Shown here: one piece after another, positions 1-10,353 of the stretch
How the letters are laid out: every line of letters starts with the position of its first letter
How positions within the stretch are numbered: position 1 is the first letter of the stretch
Assembly (NCBI RefSeq): GCF_030159795.1
Contig: NZ_BSND01000005.1
Coordinates: forward strand, 735,893 to 799,892
From: Methylophaga thalassica
GTDB taxonomy: Bacteria; Pseudomonadota; Gammaproteobacteria; Nitrosococcales; Methylophagaceae
Direction of reading: 5' to 3'
DNA length: 64,000 bases
Program-made: the position numbers and the translations under genes
The notes under the pieces: generated by a model
The model's input: only the letters and a program-made list of their open reading frames with translations
Database searches by the model: none
What the model was told of the DNA's origin: nothing

Positions 1-950
1 CCAGTTTATTTATATGGAAACGTCTCGCTCAGATGTATTTGTGCATGATATTTCTGCCTATCATTTTGTCCACAGTGCTTAAATGGAACTTAAGCACCAT
101 CAGCATATTGTTTGGGCTGGTTTCATATATGATTTTTTTGCTGCTACAGGCAACCCGTGCTAACGCAGAGTACTGGCAGTCACTCTATTTAACCAAAATT
201 CTTCAGCAACAAACTTCTGAGCTTATGATGGCAAAAGAACAGGCTGAAACAGCCAATCGTGCCAAAACAGAGTTTTTATCCAGCATGAGTCATGAGTTAA
301 GGACCCCCCTTAACGCCATATTAGGCTTCACTCAACTACTCGCCACCGATCCTAAAATGCCGCTTCGTTCTCAGCAGGCTGAAAGTCTTGATCATATTAT
401 GGTAGCAAGCAAACACTTACTAACATTAGTCAATCAAGTGCTCGATCTGGCAAAAGTCGAAAGTGGCCATCTGGATTTGACGCTCAAGCCGACAAATATT
501 GGTGCCATCGTCGCCGATTGTATCTCGCTCGTAGACACACTGGCTAAGCAGAAGCAGATCAAGTTTGTGATCGCCGACGATCCGGCGGTATTTGTCTATG
601 CTGATCCCATGCGTTTAAAACAAATCCTAATCAATTTACTCAGTAATGCCATCAAATATAATCGTCAGGAAGGCCGTTTAATGCTCGAATACAAAAAGCA
701 GGCGGATTCACTTCGTGTGCTGGTTATTGACACCGGGCCAGGTATTTCCCATGAAAATCAACGATTACTGTTTTCAAGTTTTTCTCGGTTGGGACAAGAA
801 AATTCGACCACTGAAGGCAGTGGTGTAGGCCTGGTCATCACCAAAAAACTCATTGAGGCAATGGGTGGACGAATTGGCTACCAAAGTAAAGAACAGCTTG
901 GCTCGACCTTTTGGTTTGAACTCCCATTAGCAAGCAATGCCGAGTCCTGA
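1..950 (+). CDS. Sensor histidine kinase, 5' end outside window
   Basis: This is the C-terminal part of a membrane-bound sensor histidine kinase. The reading frame is open to the first base, so the gene begins upstream and the Met codon at 33 is probably internal. Hydrophobic segments cover about residues 1-17 and 22-39 (counted from base 33), followed by a short coiled coil. The HisKA dimerisation domain has the H-box [17 protein letters not shown], with the phospho-acceptor His near residue 87. The ATPase domain follows with N-box [11 protein letters not shown]1 box VIDTGPGI and G2 box GSGVGL. The protein ends without a receiver domain. Its sensory input region is not in the window, so the signal is unknown. 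It ends directly against the convergent chemotaxis receptor gene, with no gap. Confidence 0.85.
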   Translation, partial: SLFIWKRLAQMYLCMIFLPIILSTVLKWNLSTISILFGLVSYMIFLLLQATRANAEYWQSLYLTKILQQQTSELMMAKEQAETANRAKTEFLSSMSHELRTPLNAILGFTQLLATDPKMPLRSQQAESLDHIMVASKHLLTLVNQVLDLAKVESGHLDLTLKPTNIGAIVADCISLVDTLAKQKQIKFVIADDPAVFVYADPMRLKQILINLLSNAIKYNRQEGRLMLEYKKQADSLRVLVIDTGPGISHENQRLLFSSFSRLGQENSTTEGSGVGLVITKKLIEAMGGRIGYQSKEQLGSTFWFELPLASNAES

Positions 951-2888
951 TCACTGCTTCAGCGCAACAACTAATAATTTCAGTTCTTCACTAATAGTTG
1001 TTAAGCCTTTTCCAGACTGACCAATACCCTCAATATGTTGATTCACATCAATGGAGCTTGATTTAATCTGCTCTGCAGCTCTGGCAATATCATCAACAGT
1101 CGCAGTTTGCTGTTGGGTGGCCACAGCAATCGATGAATTCATTTGTGTGATGTTATCCATTGCAGAAACAACGGGTGCCATGGCGAGATTTGCTTCGTCA
1201 GTCTGTGTCGCGCATCGTTTCGCAGCAGAACTCTGGCGGCCAATAATATTTGTCGCCTCAGCACCTGAACTGGTGAGTTGCTCAATGATGGCTTTGATTT
1301 CTTCTGTTGACTCCGTGGTTCTCGATGCTAGCAATCGAACTTCATCTGCCACAACGGCAAAACCTCTGCCATGCTCACCAGCTCTGGCGGCCTCAATAGC
1401 GGCATTTAATGCCAATAAATTGGTTTGTTCTGCAACACTCTGAATCACTTCCAGTACAGAGTGAATATTTTGACTGTTTTGTTCCAAGCGATGAATAACC
1501 GCTTCTGCATCGAGTAGATCCTTAGCTAACTGTTGCGTTGCGTTTGATGCTTCGCTGAGTTTATGCCGGGCAGAATGTGTTGCCTCGTTTGCTTGCATAA
1601 CATGCTCTGATGCATCTGTTGCATTATTGGCGACCTCTTTAAAAGAGTATGACAACTGCATCACGGCAGTAGCCACTTGATCGGTACTATGCTGCTGTTG
1701 CTGTGTAAGAGTGGATGTCGCCTTTGATTCTTCTTGCAAAGATCGACTCGCATCAATCAATGTCTGAGCCTGGTGATCTAATTTATCTATCAAGTCGCCA
1801 AGATAGTGCTGAAGGTGAAGTGCTGCCTCGACCACTGAGTTGGTTTCAGCAAAAGCGAGTTCAGATGCCAGACTCTGCTGATAATGGCCATTGAGCATGG
1901 CTTTAAAAAAGGTATCGAGTTTAAGCAAAAACCGCATCAGACGACTCTGCATGACAAACTGCAGACAAAGGGCCGGAACAATAAAGAGTCCAGCAAATAA
2001 AATCATCCATTGCAAACGCTGAGTGATATCAGCTTTTATCTGACCTATATGCGCTTCATACGTTGCCAGCCTTGCTTGAAACGCTAGCATTTTCTGGTTT
2101 AACGCTTCTCTACTGACTGTCACTTGCTGTTGCATAGCCAAAGTATTGTTAAGTTCTTTTTCGTAACGCTGAGTCAGACTTTGCAATGACGAGATACTGA
2201 GATCACCTAACTCATCAGGTTCTTCAGGTATTAATGCTTCTTCATCGACTTCTGTGTAGACGCCAAAACGCGGCATCGCTTTTAATTGATTAACGAGGCC
2301 AGCAAAATGTTGATTTTCGTCTAATAAGCTTTTCTCAATCGCCTTATCCTGAGTCTCAAAATAACGTTGACGATAAAGTGAAATTTGATTCAGGCTATGC
2401 TCAAGCTCTACCAACACTTGAAGAAAATCAGCAATCTGTGATGCAGGGGGGGCTTCTGCTTTTTCCGCATATCGGTTCAAACTCAGCAAGTCACCGTTAC
2501 GTTCGCGTTCATTATTCATCAATAAAGTTTGTGGATTAGCTGAGAGTTTGCCTGCAGAGCGCACCTGCTGCACTTCTGCTTGTAATGCGTCGATGCCTTC
2601 TTGAATCGCGCTATTATCTGACTCGCTTAACCAATCAAACGTCTTTGCTTTCATGGTATCGAGCTGATTTTCTGCATCCTGTAATAAATTAGCCTGTCCT
2701 GAAGCCAGGTAACGCTCAAGCAAAATCCGTGTATCTATGTCAAAGGCATTGCGATACTGCTTGAATTCCTGAGTAATTTGATAAGGTTTATCCAGTTGGT
2801 ACCATCCCCATACGGCCACAGCAGATGACAGAATAAGTGCAAAAACAATAACAAAGGTAATCAGACGGGAAACAAACGATAACTTCAC
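951..2888 (-). CDS. Methyl-accepting chemotaxis protein
   Basis: This is a transmembrane chemoreceptor of 645 residues. An N-terminal membrane segment lies at about residues 10-30 and a second at about 292-314. The periplasmic sensor domain between them is long (about 260 residues), helical and rich in Gln and Leu. The cytoplasmic half holds the conserved signalling hairpin tip ([19 protein letters not shown], then [12 protein letters not shown]) that contacts CheA and CheW. The ligand cannot be told from sequence; the all-helical sensor resembles four-helix-bundle input domains. No che genes are nearby, so this is an orphan receptor. Its stop codon abuts that of the histidine kinase on the other strand. 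Confidence 0.9.
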   Translation of the reverse strand: MKLSFVSRLITFVIVFALILSSAVAVWGWYQLDKPYQITQEFKQYRNAFDIDTRILLERYLASGQANLLQDAENQLDTMKAKTFDWLSESDNSAIQEGIDALQAEVQQVRSAGKLSANPQTLLMNNERERNGDLLSLNRYAEKAEAPPASQIADFLQVLVELEHSLNQISLYRQRYFETQDKAIEKSLLDENQHFAGLVNQLKAMPRFGVYTEVDEEALIPEEPDELGDLSISSLQSLTQRYEKELNNTLAMQQQVTVSREALNQKMLAFQARLATYEAHIGQIKADITQRLQWMILFAGLFIVPALCLQFVMQSRLMRFLLKLDTFFKAMLNGHYQQSLASELAFAETNSVVEAALHLQHYLGDLIDKLDHQAQTLIDASRSLQEESKATSTLTQQQQHSTDQVATAVMQLSYSFKEVANNATDASEHVMQANEATHSARHKLSEASNATQQLAKDLLDAEAVIHRLEQNSQNIHSVLEVIQSVAEQTNLLALNAAIEAARAGEHGRGFAVVADEVRLLASRTTESTEEIKAIIEQLTSSGAEATNIIGRQSSAAKRCATQTDEANLAMAPVVSAMDNITQMNSSIAVATQQQTATVDDIARAAEQIKSSSIDVNQHIEGIGQSGKGLTTISEELKLLVVALKQ

Positions 2889-2942
2889 TTAACTTCTCAG
2901 CAGTCAAAAACGTGCTGAGTTTAAAGTGCTTCAATGACAGCT

Positions 2943-4013
2943 TTATGACACCTGATGCTGTTGTAACGCCCAGTCAATGTGTTCCTGCACCATATCTGAC
3001 ACCTGATTTGAGCGGCTCTGTAATGCCTCAATAACTGACTGGCTCGTTTTCGCATTCCCTAAAGCAACCGCAATATTTCGTAACCAGCAATCATAGCCAA
3101 TTCGCCGTATCGGACTCCCTTCCAGACGAGATAAAAAAGTGTGCTCTGACCACATAAACAGGTCAACAAGCTGAGGTGCATCTAAACCATCGCGGGGTAA
3201 ATAGTCTGATTCCGTGGTGGCCTGTGCATATTTGTTCCAGGGACAAATCAACTGGCAGTCATCACAGCCATAAATTCGATTGCCCATTAAAGGTCGAAAC
3301 TCTTCAGGTATGGCGCCATGTAACTCAATCGTTAAATAAGAAATACAGCGACGCGCATCCAGTTCATATGGGGCAACAATGGCTTGCGTTGGACAGATAT
3401 CAATACAAGCTGAACAACTGCCACAATGAGCAGAAACAGACTGCGTCGCCGGTAGCGGTAAATCGGTATAAATCTCGCCTAAAAAGAAGTAAGAACCGTG
3501 ATCACGATTAAGTACATTGGTATGTTTTCCTATCCAGCCGAGTCCAGCCTTTTCGGCAATGGCTTTTTCCATGACCGGCGCGCTATCTGTAAATACCCGA
3601 TAGCCAAACTCACCGACCTCTTTTTGAATATGCTCGGCCAGTTTTGCGAGACGTTTTCGCATCAATTTATGATAATCACGGCCAAGGGCATAACGTGATA
3701 CAAACGCCTTTTCACTGTCATTAATCACCGACCACGGTTCGGCTGCTTGCCCTGGCCAATAATCCATTCTGACACTGATAACACTAAGTGTTCCCTCGAC
3801 TAGCTGTGCTGGGTGTGTGCGCTTACTCCCATGCTTTTCCATAAAGGTCATCTCGCCATGAAAACCTTTTTCCAGCCAGTTCTGTAACTGCTTATCGGCT
3901 GCAGACAAGTCAAGATCACTGACGCCCAATGCCTGAAAACCAAGCGAGCGCGCCCAACGCTGCATACGCACAATAAAATCTTGCCAGTTGATATCACTGT
4001 TTTGTTTGTCCAT
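2943..4013 (-). CDS. queG: Epoxyqueuosine reductase QueG
   Basis: QueG carries out the last step of queuosine synthesis, the cobalamin-dependent reduction of epoxyqueuosine to queuosine in the anticodon loop of tRNAs. Two ferredoxin-like 4Fe-4S motifs are visible: CGSCSACIDICP and CDDCQLICPWNKYA. The N-terminal part (GFQALGVSDLDLS) matches the family start. I prefer the ATG at 4013; an in-frame ATG at 4037 would add eight residues (MLTAYNRF) that the family lacks. Neither has a strong Shine-Dalgarno sequence. The gene is divergent from nnr and the 5' ends nearly touch, so the two promoters must overlap the other gene's leader. In E. coli queG (yjeS) also lies next to nnr (yjeF). Confidence 0.93.
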   Translation of the reverse strand: MDKQNSDINWQDFIVRMQRWARSLGFQALGVSDLDLSAADKQLQNWLEKGFHGEMTFMEKHGSKRTHPAQLVEGTLSVISVRMDYWPGQAAEPWSVINDSEKAFVSRYALGRDYHKLMRKRLAKLAEHIQKEVGEFGYRVFTDSAPVMEKAIAEKAGLGWIGKHTNVLNRDHGSYFFLGEIYTDLPLPATQSVSAHCGSCSACIDICPTQAIVAPYELDARRCISYLTIELHGAIPEEFRPLMGNRIYGCDDCQLICPWNKYAQATTESDYLPRDGLDAPQLVDLFMWSEHTFLSRLEGSPIRRIGYDCWLRNIAVALGNAKTSQSVIEALQSRSNQVSDMVQEHIDWALQQHQVS

Positions 4014-4057
4014 GAACCTATTATAAGCTGTCAGCATTGAATGACAGGACTCATCTT

Positions 4058-5539
4058 ATGCACACACTGCCGGACAATTTATATACAGCAGCGCAAACCC
4101 GTGAAATTGATCGCAGCATCATTGAAGATCATCACATTAGCGGTAGCGAACTGATGTCGCGTGCGGCAAAAGCCGCTCTGGATATTTTGGTCAAAACCTG
4201 GCCTCGGACCAAATACATCATCGTGCTGTGTGGTGCCGGTAATAATGGTGGTGATGGTTACGATCTCGCGCATCAAGCCATTAATCAGGGTTTCAATGTC
4301 GATGTTATCGAACTGGGTAATCCCGATAAAATGAGTGAAGAAGCTTTGAAGGCCAGGCAAGGCTTTTTGAGCACGGGCCAACAAGCACAACCATTTAATG
4401 GTGACATCAAGGACGCTGACGTCCTCGTTGATGCCTTATTTGGTACAGGCTTGGATCGCCCGGTCACTGGAGAGTATGCAAAAGCGATTGAAGCCGTGAA
4501 TGCTAAGACCCACACTCCGGTGTTATCTATCGACATCCCTTCCGGTCTGAATGCGGATACTGGAAAGATTATGGGAGTAGCGGTTCAGGCTGATGTTACC
4601 GTTAGTTTTTTAGGCTTGAATCAGGGCTTGTTTACTGGGGATGGACCTAATCTATCTGGCTGCATTTATTTTAATGATTTGGATGCACCGGATACGGTAT
4701 ACGAAACAATTCCTACTGCAACCAAACTGGCTCTGTTCGAACATTATCAGTCACTTCTAAGCCCGAGAGCACGCTCAGCCCATAAAGGAGACTTTGGGCA
4801 TTTACTGGTTGTGGGTGGTAATCAGGGAATGTCAGGTGCAGCCAGGATTTGTGCAGAAGCTGGCGCGCGAACAGGGGCGGGGCTTATTAGCATTGCGACA
4901 CATCCTGAACATGCCAACTGGTTAAATATTGACCGCCCGGAGTTAATGGTTAAAGCCATTCATTCAGTTGATGACTTAACATCGCCATTAGCGAAAGCAT
5001 CAGTGATAAGTTTTGGACCGGGACTGGGCCAAAATGCATGGTCTGAAACCTTATTTAACACACTTATCAATACAGATAAGCCGATGGTCATTGATGCTGA
5101 TGCCTTAAATTTATTAAGTCAGCATCCCCATAACAAGCCCAATTGGATACTCACGCCCCATCCAGGTGAAGCAGCCAGGTTACTCGGCACCAACAGCAGT
5201 GAGATAGAAGCCGATCGCTTTCAGGCAGTTAAACAAATTCAACAAAAATATGGCGGTGTGGTCGTGCTTAAAGGCGCCGGCACACTGATTTGTGATGGTC
5301 AAACAACGCTAGTCTCAACCGCGGGCAACCCAGGTATGGCAAGTGGTGGTATGGGAGATGCCTTGACCGGCATTATCGGCGGATTACTCGCGCAGAAAAT
5401 GTCACTCTTTGACGCCGCCAGCCTTGGTGTCATACTTCACGGTATGGCAGCCGACAGAGCGGCTAAAGAACATGGAGAGCGAGGATTACTGGCATTAGAC
5501 TTATTACCTCACCTCCGCCACCTGTTGAACTCAAAATAA
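4058..5539 (+). CDS. nnr: Bifunctional NAD(P)H-hydrate epimerase / ADP-dependent dehydratase
   Basis: This enzyme repairs damaged (hydrated) NADH and NADPH. The N-terminal YjeF domain epimerises the R and S hydrates (motif CGAGNNGGDGYD near residue 60, then DALFGTGLDRPV). The C-terminal ribokinase-like domain is the ADP-dependent dehydratase (HKGDFGHLLVVGGN, then GMASGGMGDALTGIIGGLL). The length of about 493 residues is normal for the fused bacterial form. I chose the ATG at 4058, preceded by AGGA, over an in-frame TTG at 4037 that would run into the queG leader. It starts the nnr-tsaE-amiB-mutL block that is conserved across gammaproteobacteria. Confidence 0.94.
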   Translation: MHTLPDNLYTAAQTREIDRSIIEDHHISGSELMSRAAKAALDILVKTWPRTKYIIVLCGAGNNGGDGYDLAHQAINQGFNVDVIELGNPDKMSEEALKARQGFLSTGQQAQPFNGDIKDADVLVDALFGTGLDRPVTGEYAKAIEAVNAKTHTPVLSIDIPSGLNADTGKIMGVAVQADVTVSFLGLNQGLFTGDGPNLSGCIYFNDLDAPDTVYETIPTATKLALFEHYQSLLSPRARSAHKGDFGHLLVVGGNQGMSGAARICAEAGARTGAGLISIATHPEHANWLNIDRPELMVKAIHSVDDLTSPLAKASVISFGPGLGQNAWSETLFNTLINTDKPMVIDADALNLLSQHPHNKPNWILTPHPGEAARLLGTNSSEIEADRFQAVKQIQQKYGGVVVLKGAGTLICDGQTTLVSTAGNPGMASGGMGDALTGIIGGLLAQKMSLFDAASLGVILHGMAADRAAKEHGERGLLALDLLPHLRHLLNSK

Positions 5540-5548
5540 GAAAATAAC

Positions 5549-6004
5549 GTGCATAGATACCTCGACAACGAACAAGCTACGCTTGATTTAGGCAGAGAAC
5601 TCGCCTTAGTTGCGCCTGCCCAGCTTTTTACTATCCATCTTGAAGGTGAACTCGGCGCCGGGAAAACCACCTTTACCCGCGGCTTTGTGCAGGCTTTAGG
5701 TCATCAGGGCAATGTCAAAAGCCCGACCTATACCCTGGTTGAGCATTATCAGCTCAATAACCGTGATATTTATCATTTTGATTTATACCGGCTGAGTGAC
5801 CCAGGTGAACTCGAGTTTATGGGCATCGATGACTATTTCCACACAAATGCCATTTCACTGATCGAGTGGGCTCAACGGGGTCAGGATTTTTTACCGCCAC
5901 CCGATCTGATGATTCAATTGACGTATCAATCCAAAGGAAGACAGGTCGATATTCAAGCGATGACAGCTTTGGGTGAAGAAGTCTGTGGAAAACTTCACAA
6001 ATAG
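5549..6004 (+). CDS. tsaE: tRNA threonylcarbamoyladenosine ATPase TsaE
   Basis: TsaE is the ATPase that works with TsaB and TsaD in forming t6A37 on ANN-decoding tRNAs. The P-loop GELGAGKTTFTRG is near residue 35, followed by the family motifs SPTYTLVEHY and HFDLYRL and by LIEWAQRG. At 151 residues it has the normal size. The start is a GTG nine bases after the nnr stop, so it is probably translated from the same message. The amidase and mutL genes follow in the same order as in E. coli. Confidence 0.93.
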   Translation: MHRYLDNEQATLDLGRELALVAPAQLFTIHLEGELGAGKTTFTRGFVQALGHQGNVKSPTYTLVEHYQLNNRDIYHFDLYRLSDPGELEFMGIDDYFHTNAISLIEWAQRGQDFLPPPDLMIQLTYQSKGRQVDIQAMTALGEEVCGKLHK

Positions 6005-6102
6005 TTCAACTTTCCTTTGTATCTCATTTATTTAGAAAGAAAACTTGATTTTAATTTTAAGCAAAGAGAAAATAACCCCCAAGTGATCATAAGGGTGTTG
6101 AG

Positions 6103-7449
6103 ATGGTCCGTCTCCTGCTAAGTTTTTTTCTACTATATGTTTCAGTGCCTGCTTTGGCTGATGCGATTCAAGGTCTTCGTGTATCTGCTGATAACCAGAG
6201 TGCCCGTTTAGTCTTTGATCTTGATAATAAAGTCAGCTACAAAGCGTTTACATTAGCTAATCCTGATCGTCTGGTCATCGATTTGAAAGGCTTTCAGCAA
6301 CGCGACAAATTAACCATACCATCGTTAATTAATACACCGATTAAAGCCGTGCGTTATGCCGCATATGATCAAAACACACTGCGCGTCGTCTTGGATTTAG
6401 CACATGAAGTGCAATATCAGGTTCAGTCCTTACCGCCACAAAAAGATTATCCGAACCGTTTAGTCGTCGATTTAAGCTATACAAACGCCCAGCTCAAACA
6501 ATCCATTGCTGCAGTCAAAGATGAAGCGTTGAATAAGCCTGCTGCCACCGTGACAAATAAAGTTGAACAACAACAAAAAATCATTAAAACCAATAAAATT
6601 CTGCCGCGAAGGGACATCATTATTGCCATCGACCCCGGCCATGGCGGCCAGGATTCAGGCGCATTAGGTCCTCATGGCACCAAAGAAAAAGACGTTGTCC
6701 TGTCTATTGCCAAAAAGCTTGCCTACCTGGTGGATAAAGAACCGGGAATGCGTTCTTACCTGACACGAGACAGTGATGTATTTATCAGCTTAAGACAACG
6801 TATTCGTCGTGCCCGCGAAAATGGCGCCGATATGTTTATTTCTATCCATGCTGACGCCTTCACTAACCGCAATGCCAGAGGTTCTTCGGTTTATGTGCTA
6901 TCCAGCCGCGGTGCCAGTAGTGAGGCTGCTCAAATCCTTGCTGACCGCGAGAATGCGGCTGACTTAGCAGGTGGGATCAGTCTGGAAGATAAAGACGATT
7001 TATTAGCGTCGGTGTTACTCGACCTTTCTCAAACGGCGAGTTTGGAAGGCAGTCTGGAAGTCGCTGAAACCGTATTATCCGGTCTAAAACGCGTAGGGCA
7101 TGTACACAAAAAGCATGTAGAGTCCGCAGCCTTTGTGGTGCTCAAATCGCCTGATATCCCTTCTATTCTGGTTGAAACAGCGTTTATTTCTAATCCGGAA
7201 GAAGAGCAGAAACTGAAAAATGCTAACCATCAAAATAAACTGGCACATGCGATGATGGTCGGCATTCGTAATTATTTTCAAAAAAACCCCCTGCCAGGAA
7301 CCAGTATGCCGCAGCAACATATTGTGAGCCGTGGTGATACTCTAAGCATGATTGCTCAGCGCTATCAGGTCAAAATGGCAGACATTAAATCAGTCAATAA
7401 TCTGGCCTCATCCGAAATTCAAATTGGTGATGTGTTAAAAATCCCCTAA
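6103..7449 (+). CDS. amiB: N-acetylmuramoyl-L-alanine amidase with AMIN and LysM domains
   Basis: This periplasmic zinc amidase cuts the stem peptide from septal peptidoglycan during cell separation. A signal peptide covers about residues 1-19 (cleavage after PALA). An AMIN targeting domain follows at about 20-125, then a linker, then the Amidase_3 domain at about 170-395. Its zinc ligands lie in IDPGHGGQDSGA, the Glu after GTKEKD, and FISIHADAF; the catalytic Glu lies in LVETAFISNPEEE. One LysM domain ends the protein (HIVSRGDTLSMIAQRY at about 406). The order nnr-tsaE-ami-mutL supports AmiB, although AmiC-like proteins share the AMIN domain. Confidence 0.92.
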   Translation: MVRLLLSFFLLYVSVPALADAIQGLRVSADNQSARLVFDLDNKVSYKAFTLANPDRLVIDLKGFQQRDKLTIPSLINTPIKAVRYAAYDQNTLRVVLDLAHEVQYQVQSLPPQKDYPNRLVVDLSYTNAQLKQSIAAVKDEALNKPAATVTNKVEQQQKIIKTNKILPRRDIIIAIDPGHGGQDSGALGPHGTKEKDVVLSIAKKLAYLVDKEPGMRSYLTRDSDVFISLRQRIRRARENGADMFISIHADAFTNRNARGSSVYVLSSRGASSEAAQILADRENAADLAGGISLEDKDDLLASVLLDLSQTASLEGSLEVAETVLSGLKRVGHVHKKHVESAAFVVLKSPDIPSILVETAFISNPEEEQKLKNANHQNKLAHAMMVGIRNYFQKNPLPGTSMPQQHIVSRGDTLSMIAQRYQVKMADIKSVNNLASSEIQIGDVLKIP

Positions 7450-7482
7450 ACCTCTTTGAATCCATACGTTAAACTCTAGCGT

Positions 7483-9144
7483 ATGAACGAAACCAGAATT
7501 CACGCTCTCCCACTTCATTTAGCCAATCAGATTGCGGCTGGTGAAGTCGTTGAGCGTCCCGCTTCCGTACTCAAAGAGCTTGTTGAAAACAGTATTGATG
7601 CCGATGCAAGCCAAATTGATATCGTCATTGAAGGCGCGGGAAGCCAACTGATTAAAGTCACCGATAATGGCAGTGGCATTCACCCTGAAGACTTAGCTTT
7701 AGCCTTAAGTCGTCATGCCACCAGTAAATTACATAGCAGCGAACAACTCAGCGTGATCGGTAGCTTAGGCTTTCGTGGTGAAGCATTACCCAGTATCGCT
7801 TCAGTGACGCGTTTAAGCCTCACATCCAAGCAAGCCGAACAAGACTGTGCCTGGCAAGTGCGTTCAGATCAGTTACAGCCAGAGCCAGCAGCTCATCCAG
7901 ATGGCACCACCGTTAGTGTCGCGGAACTGTTTTTTAATTTACCGGCACGTCGTCGTTTTCTGCGAAGCAATAAAACCGAGCTTCACCATCTTATTACCAC
8001 CTTCTATCGACTCGCATTAAGTCGCTTTGATATTGGTTTCAGTGCCCGTTTTGATGAACAGACTTCGATTAAATTACCTGCACTCAAGTCAGCTGATACG
8101 TACTCACAAAGACTGGTAAAAATCTGTGGTCAGGCCTTTGTTCGTGATGCCAACTACCTGGAACAGTCTTTTGAAGACATTCATTTATCTGGTTGGGTCA
8201 GCAAAGCCTCTGCCCACCGAGCTCAAACCGATGTGCAATATTTCTTCATCAATGGCCGTGTGATCAAGGACCGGGTGATTAATCATGCCATTCGTCAAGC
8301 CTATGGCGAATTGCTGCCATCTGGTCGCCAGGCAGCTTATGTTTTATACCTGACCATGCCGTTAGACCGTGTTGATGTCAATGTTCATCCAACCAAGCAT
8401 GAAGTCCGTTTCAGAGATGCACGTTTAATCCATGGGCTTATCAACAAGGCAATTCAGGAAGCACTACAAGAAACTAAAGAAGAAAATAGTCGTCAGACGG
8501 AATTAACGCTGCCAGAAAATATACACATCAATGAGCAGGCGTCGACATATCAGGCAGAAACAACAACGATAGAAAAATCGGCCAGTCTTAAAAATAAGAT
8601 GACGGTTCGAGCTGACTGGTCAGCCGCATCGATTTTACATAACCGTTTTATTGTTGTTCATGCTCCAGAACCGGCGCTGATTGATCTGCAACAAGCGGAC
8701 AAACGTATTCGCCAACAACAGTTTAAGCAAGCTATTCACAACAACACTGTGAGCTCCAGGCCGATTCTAGTCCCTCTTTGTTTTCCGCTGTCCGTCTCAG
8801 ACATCAATAAATTCCAGAATTTTAAAACCCGTTTATCTTCTTATGGCATTGAGTTTGAAGTGGATGACACTTCGCTGACAATTAAACGTATTCCATTTCT
8901 TTTATCGCAAGTCGCCTTGCCTGATTTAGTTAGCCGCTTAGCAGCAATACTCGATGACAAAAGCAGCGATAGTGACGCGTTAATCACCGATGAACTGATA
9001 CGCTTAATACCGGATAATCCGATCCATAACCTTGAACAGGCAAAACCGATTATCGAACAGGTACTCAGTAATAGCATTGAAAAAACACAGTGCTATCGTA
9101 AACTTGATCCCAGCTTACTGACTGGCTTATTCTCATCTTCATAA
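7483..9144 (+). CDS. mutL: DNA mismatch repair protein MutL
   Basis: MutL is the ATPase matchmaker linking MutS mismatch recognition to MutH nicking. The GHKL ATPase motifs are present: ELVENSIDADA, VTDNGSGI, RHATSKL and GFRGEALPSIASV. The second conserved domain contains NGRVIKDR and VDVNVHPTKHEVRF. In the C-terminal dimerisation domain the position that carries the DQHA-x2-E-x4-E metal motif in nicking MutLs reads LIDLQQADKRIRQQQ, so the intrinsic endonuclease is absent. That fits the presence of mutH at 32792-33463. The length of 553 residues is slightly short but complete. It follows the amidase gene by 33 bases. Confidence 0.96.
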   Translation: MNETRIHALPLHLANQIAAGEVVERPASVLKELVENSIDADASQIDIVIEGAGSQLIKVTDNGSGIHPEDLALALSRHATSKLHSSEQLSVIGSLGFRGEALPSIASVTRLSLTSKQAEQDCAWQVRSDQLQPEPAAHPDGTTVSVAELFFNLPARRRFLRSNKTELHHLITTFYRLALSRFDIGFSARFDEQTSIKLPALKSADTYSQRLVKICGQAFVRDANYLEQSFEDIHLSGWVSKASAHRAQTDVQYFFINGRVIKDRVINHAIRQAYGELLPSGRQAAYVLYLTMPLDRVDVNVHPTKHEVRFRDARLIHGLINKAIQEALQETKEENSRQTELTLPENIHINEQASTYQAETTTIEKSASLKNKMTVRADWSAASILHNRFIVVHAPEPALIDLQQADKRIRQQQFKQAIHNNTVSSRPILVPLCFPLSVSDINKFQNFKTRLSSYGIEFEVDDTSLTIKRIPFLLSQVALPDLVSRLAAILDDKSSDSDALITDELIRLIPDNPIHNLEQAKPIIEQVLSNSIEKTQCYRKLDPSLLTGLFSSS

Positions 9145-9172
9145 TAATGACATAACTTCAGAGAGAACTATT

Positions 9173-10279
9173 ATGGCTAAGTCTGCTCGTTCAGCCCCAT
9201 CCCTTGTCCCGGCTATTCTTGCCTTAATCGTACTGGTCGGATTGGCGTATTTACTTTTTGCTGACTTACAACCCTCCCGCACCGAGCACACCGTTTCGCC
9301 CCCGATTGAAATTGAAGATCCGCAAATAGAAGAAGTCACCATCGAACCTGTTGCACCTCCCGAAGATCAACAAGCGATTACTGAGAAAGAAGCTGAACAA
9401 TTTGTTGACCACCTGGGTAGTAAAGCTGTCACGCTGGATGGCAAACAGGGTGAGTTCGTCCGTAAAGACGGTACGATTGTGATTCCAAAAGTAGAAAAAC
9501 GTGACACAACTATCGGTCAGCTACTAGCCGATAAAAGCCTTAGTCCTGACACCCCTGTCACCATCGAATACACCGAGACCGAAAAACAACAGACGACCAT
9601 ACAGGCACTTGATGACAGCACTGAAGATAAAAACACGATTGTCACCATAGAAAAAGCTGACGGCAGCCAGCAACAAAGCCCATTGATAGATTTAATAAAC
9701 GATAATAATGTCGATAAAAATGCACAAATTACCGTGATTAACAAACAGCCCATTCAGAAAAAAACCACGATTGGTCAATTATCACAATCCGAACTCTCCC
9801 CCAAGCAGGCCATTCACGCAGAAATCGATCGCGGCTCTATCGAGTTGTCAGTGAATGATATTGTCAAATCCGGAGGTTTGGATGACAACGCATTGTTTTA
9901 CCTGCATCGCGTTACCGAAGCCGATCGTCAGGGATTATGGGGCATTATTCAGTCAGGTTTGATTCAGCGTTTTCGCCAGGGCCTAACCCTTGAAGGCATA
10001 GGCATTAATAAAGATTTGGTCCGAGTCACCATTCCTGCTGATGCCGATGAACCTTTACCCACCGGCCTAAGCTCATTTCTTGGCAAGATACTGAATAATA
10101 AAGTGGAATCCAGCTACATCTATAACTACACCACCAGCACGATGGGGCATAATCCGGATCTTATCTATCCTGGACAGCAACTGATTTTGATTCACTTCTC
10201 CAATGATGAGTTAAAACAAATCTATCAATTCTTTGCTGATCAACGAAACGAACAAGCAGAAACGTTTGCTATTCACTGA
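9173..10279 (+). CDS. Membrane-anchored LysM-like protein with tandem repeats, function unknown
   Basis: I do not recognise this as a named family. A single membrane segment at about residues 12-30 would leave the rest in the periplasm. An acidic Pro/Glu-rich linker follows (about 43-66). Between about residues 112 and 225 are four degenerate repeats of 28-29 residues, each opening with TTIGQL, TTIQAL, SPLIDL or TTIGQL. The C-terminal half contains LWGIIQSG and ends with HNPDLIYPGQQLILI, typical of the second half of a LysM fold, split by an insert. It begins 29 bases after mutL, where E. coli has miaA and hfq. A cell-wall-binding role is an inference from the LysM-like part and the amidase nearby. 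Confidence 0.7.
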   Translation: MAKSARSAPSLVPAILALIVLVGLAYLLFADLQPSRTEHTVSPPIEIEDPQIEEVTIEPVAPPEDQQAITEKEAEQFVDHLGSKAVTLDGKQGEFVRKDGTIVIPKVEKRDTTIGQLLADKSLSPDTPVTIEYTETEKQQTTIQALDDSTEDKNTIVTIEKADGSQQQSPLIDLINDNNVDKNAQITVINKQPIQKKTTIGQLSQSELSPKQAIHAEIDRGSIELSVNDIVKSGGLDDNALFYLHRVTEADRQGLWGIIQSGLIQRFRQGLTLEGIGINKDLVRVTIPADADEPLPTGLSSFLGKILNNKVESSYIYNYTTSTMGHNPDLIYPGQQLILIHFSNDELKQIYQFFADQRNEQAETFAIH

Positions 10280-10353
10280 TGATTTTAGAAATCGCCTTTT
10301 TTGTTGTTGTGTTGCTGATTATTGGTGTGGCCTTTTTAATCCCGTTTGATTAA
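10279..10353 (+). CDS. Possible 24-residue membrane peptide
   Basis: A very short frame starts at an ATG that overlaps the stop of the preceding gene (sequence TGATGA). It encodes MILEIAFFVVVLLIIGVAFL followed by IPFD and a TAA stop. The product is one hydrophobic helix flanked by acidic residues, as in known small membrane proteins. The stop-start overlap suggests translational coupling. Its last four bases overlap the end of the convergent efflux pump gene. It could be a chance frame; nothing but its composition and coupling supports it. Confidence 0.3.
   Translation: MILEIAFFVVVLLIIGVAFLIPFD

Noticed and set aside
1051..1443. 130-codon frame on the + strand inside the chemoreceptor gene
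   Set aside because: It is antisense to the conserved signalling domain of the receptor and its translation (Ser/Ala/Cys-rich) resembles no protein; a shadow frame.
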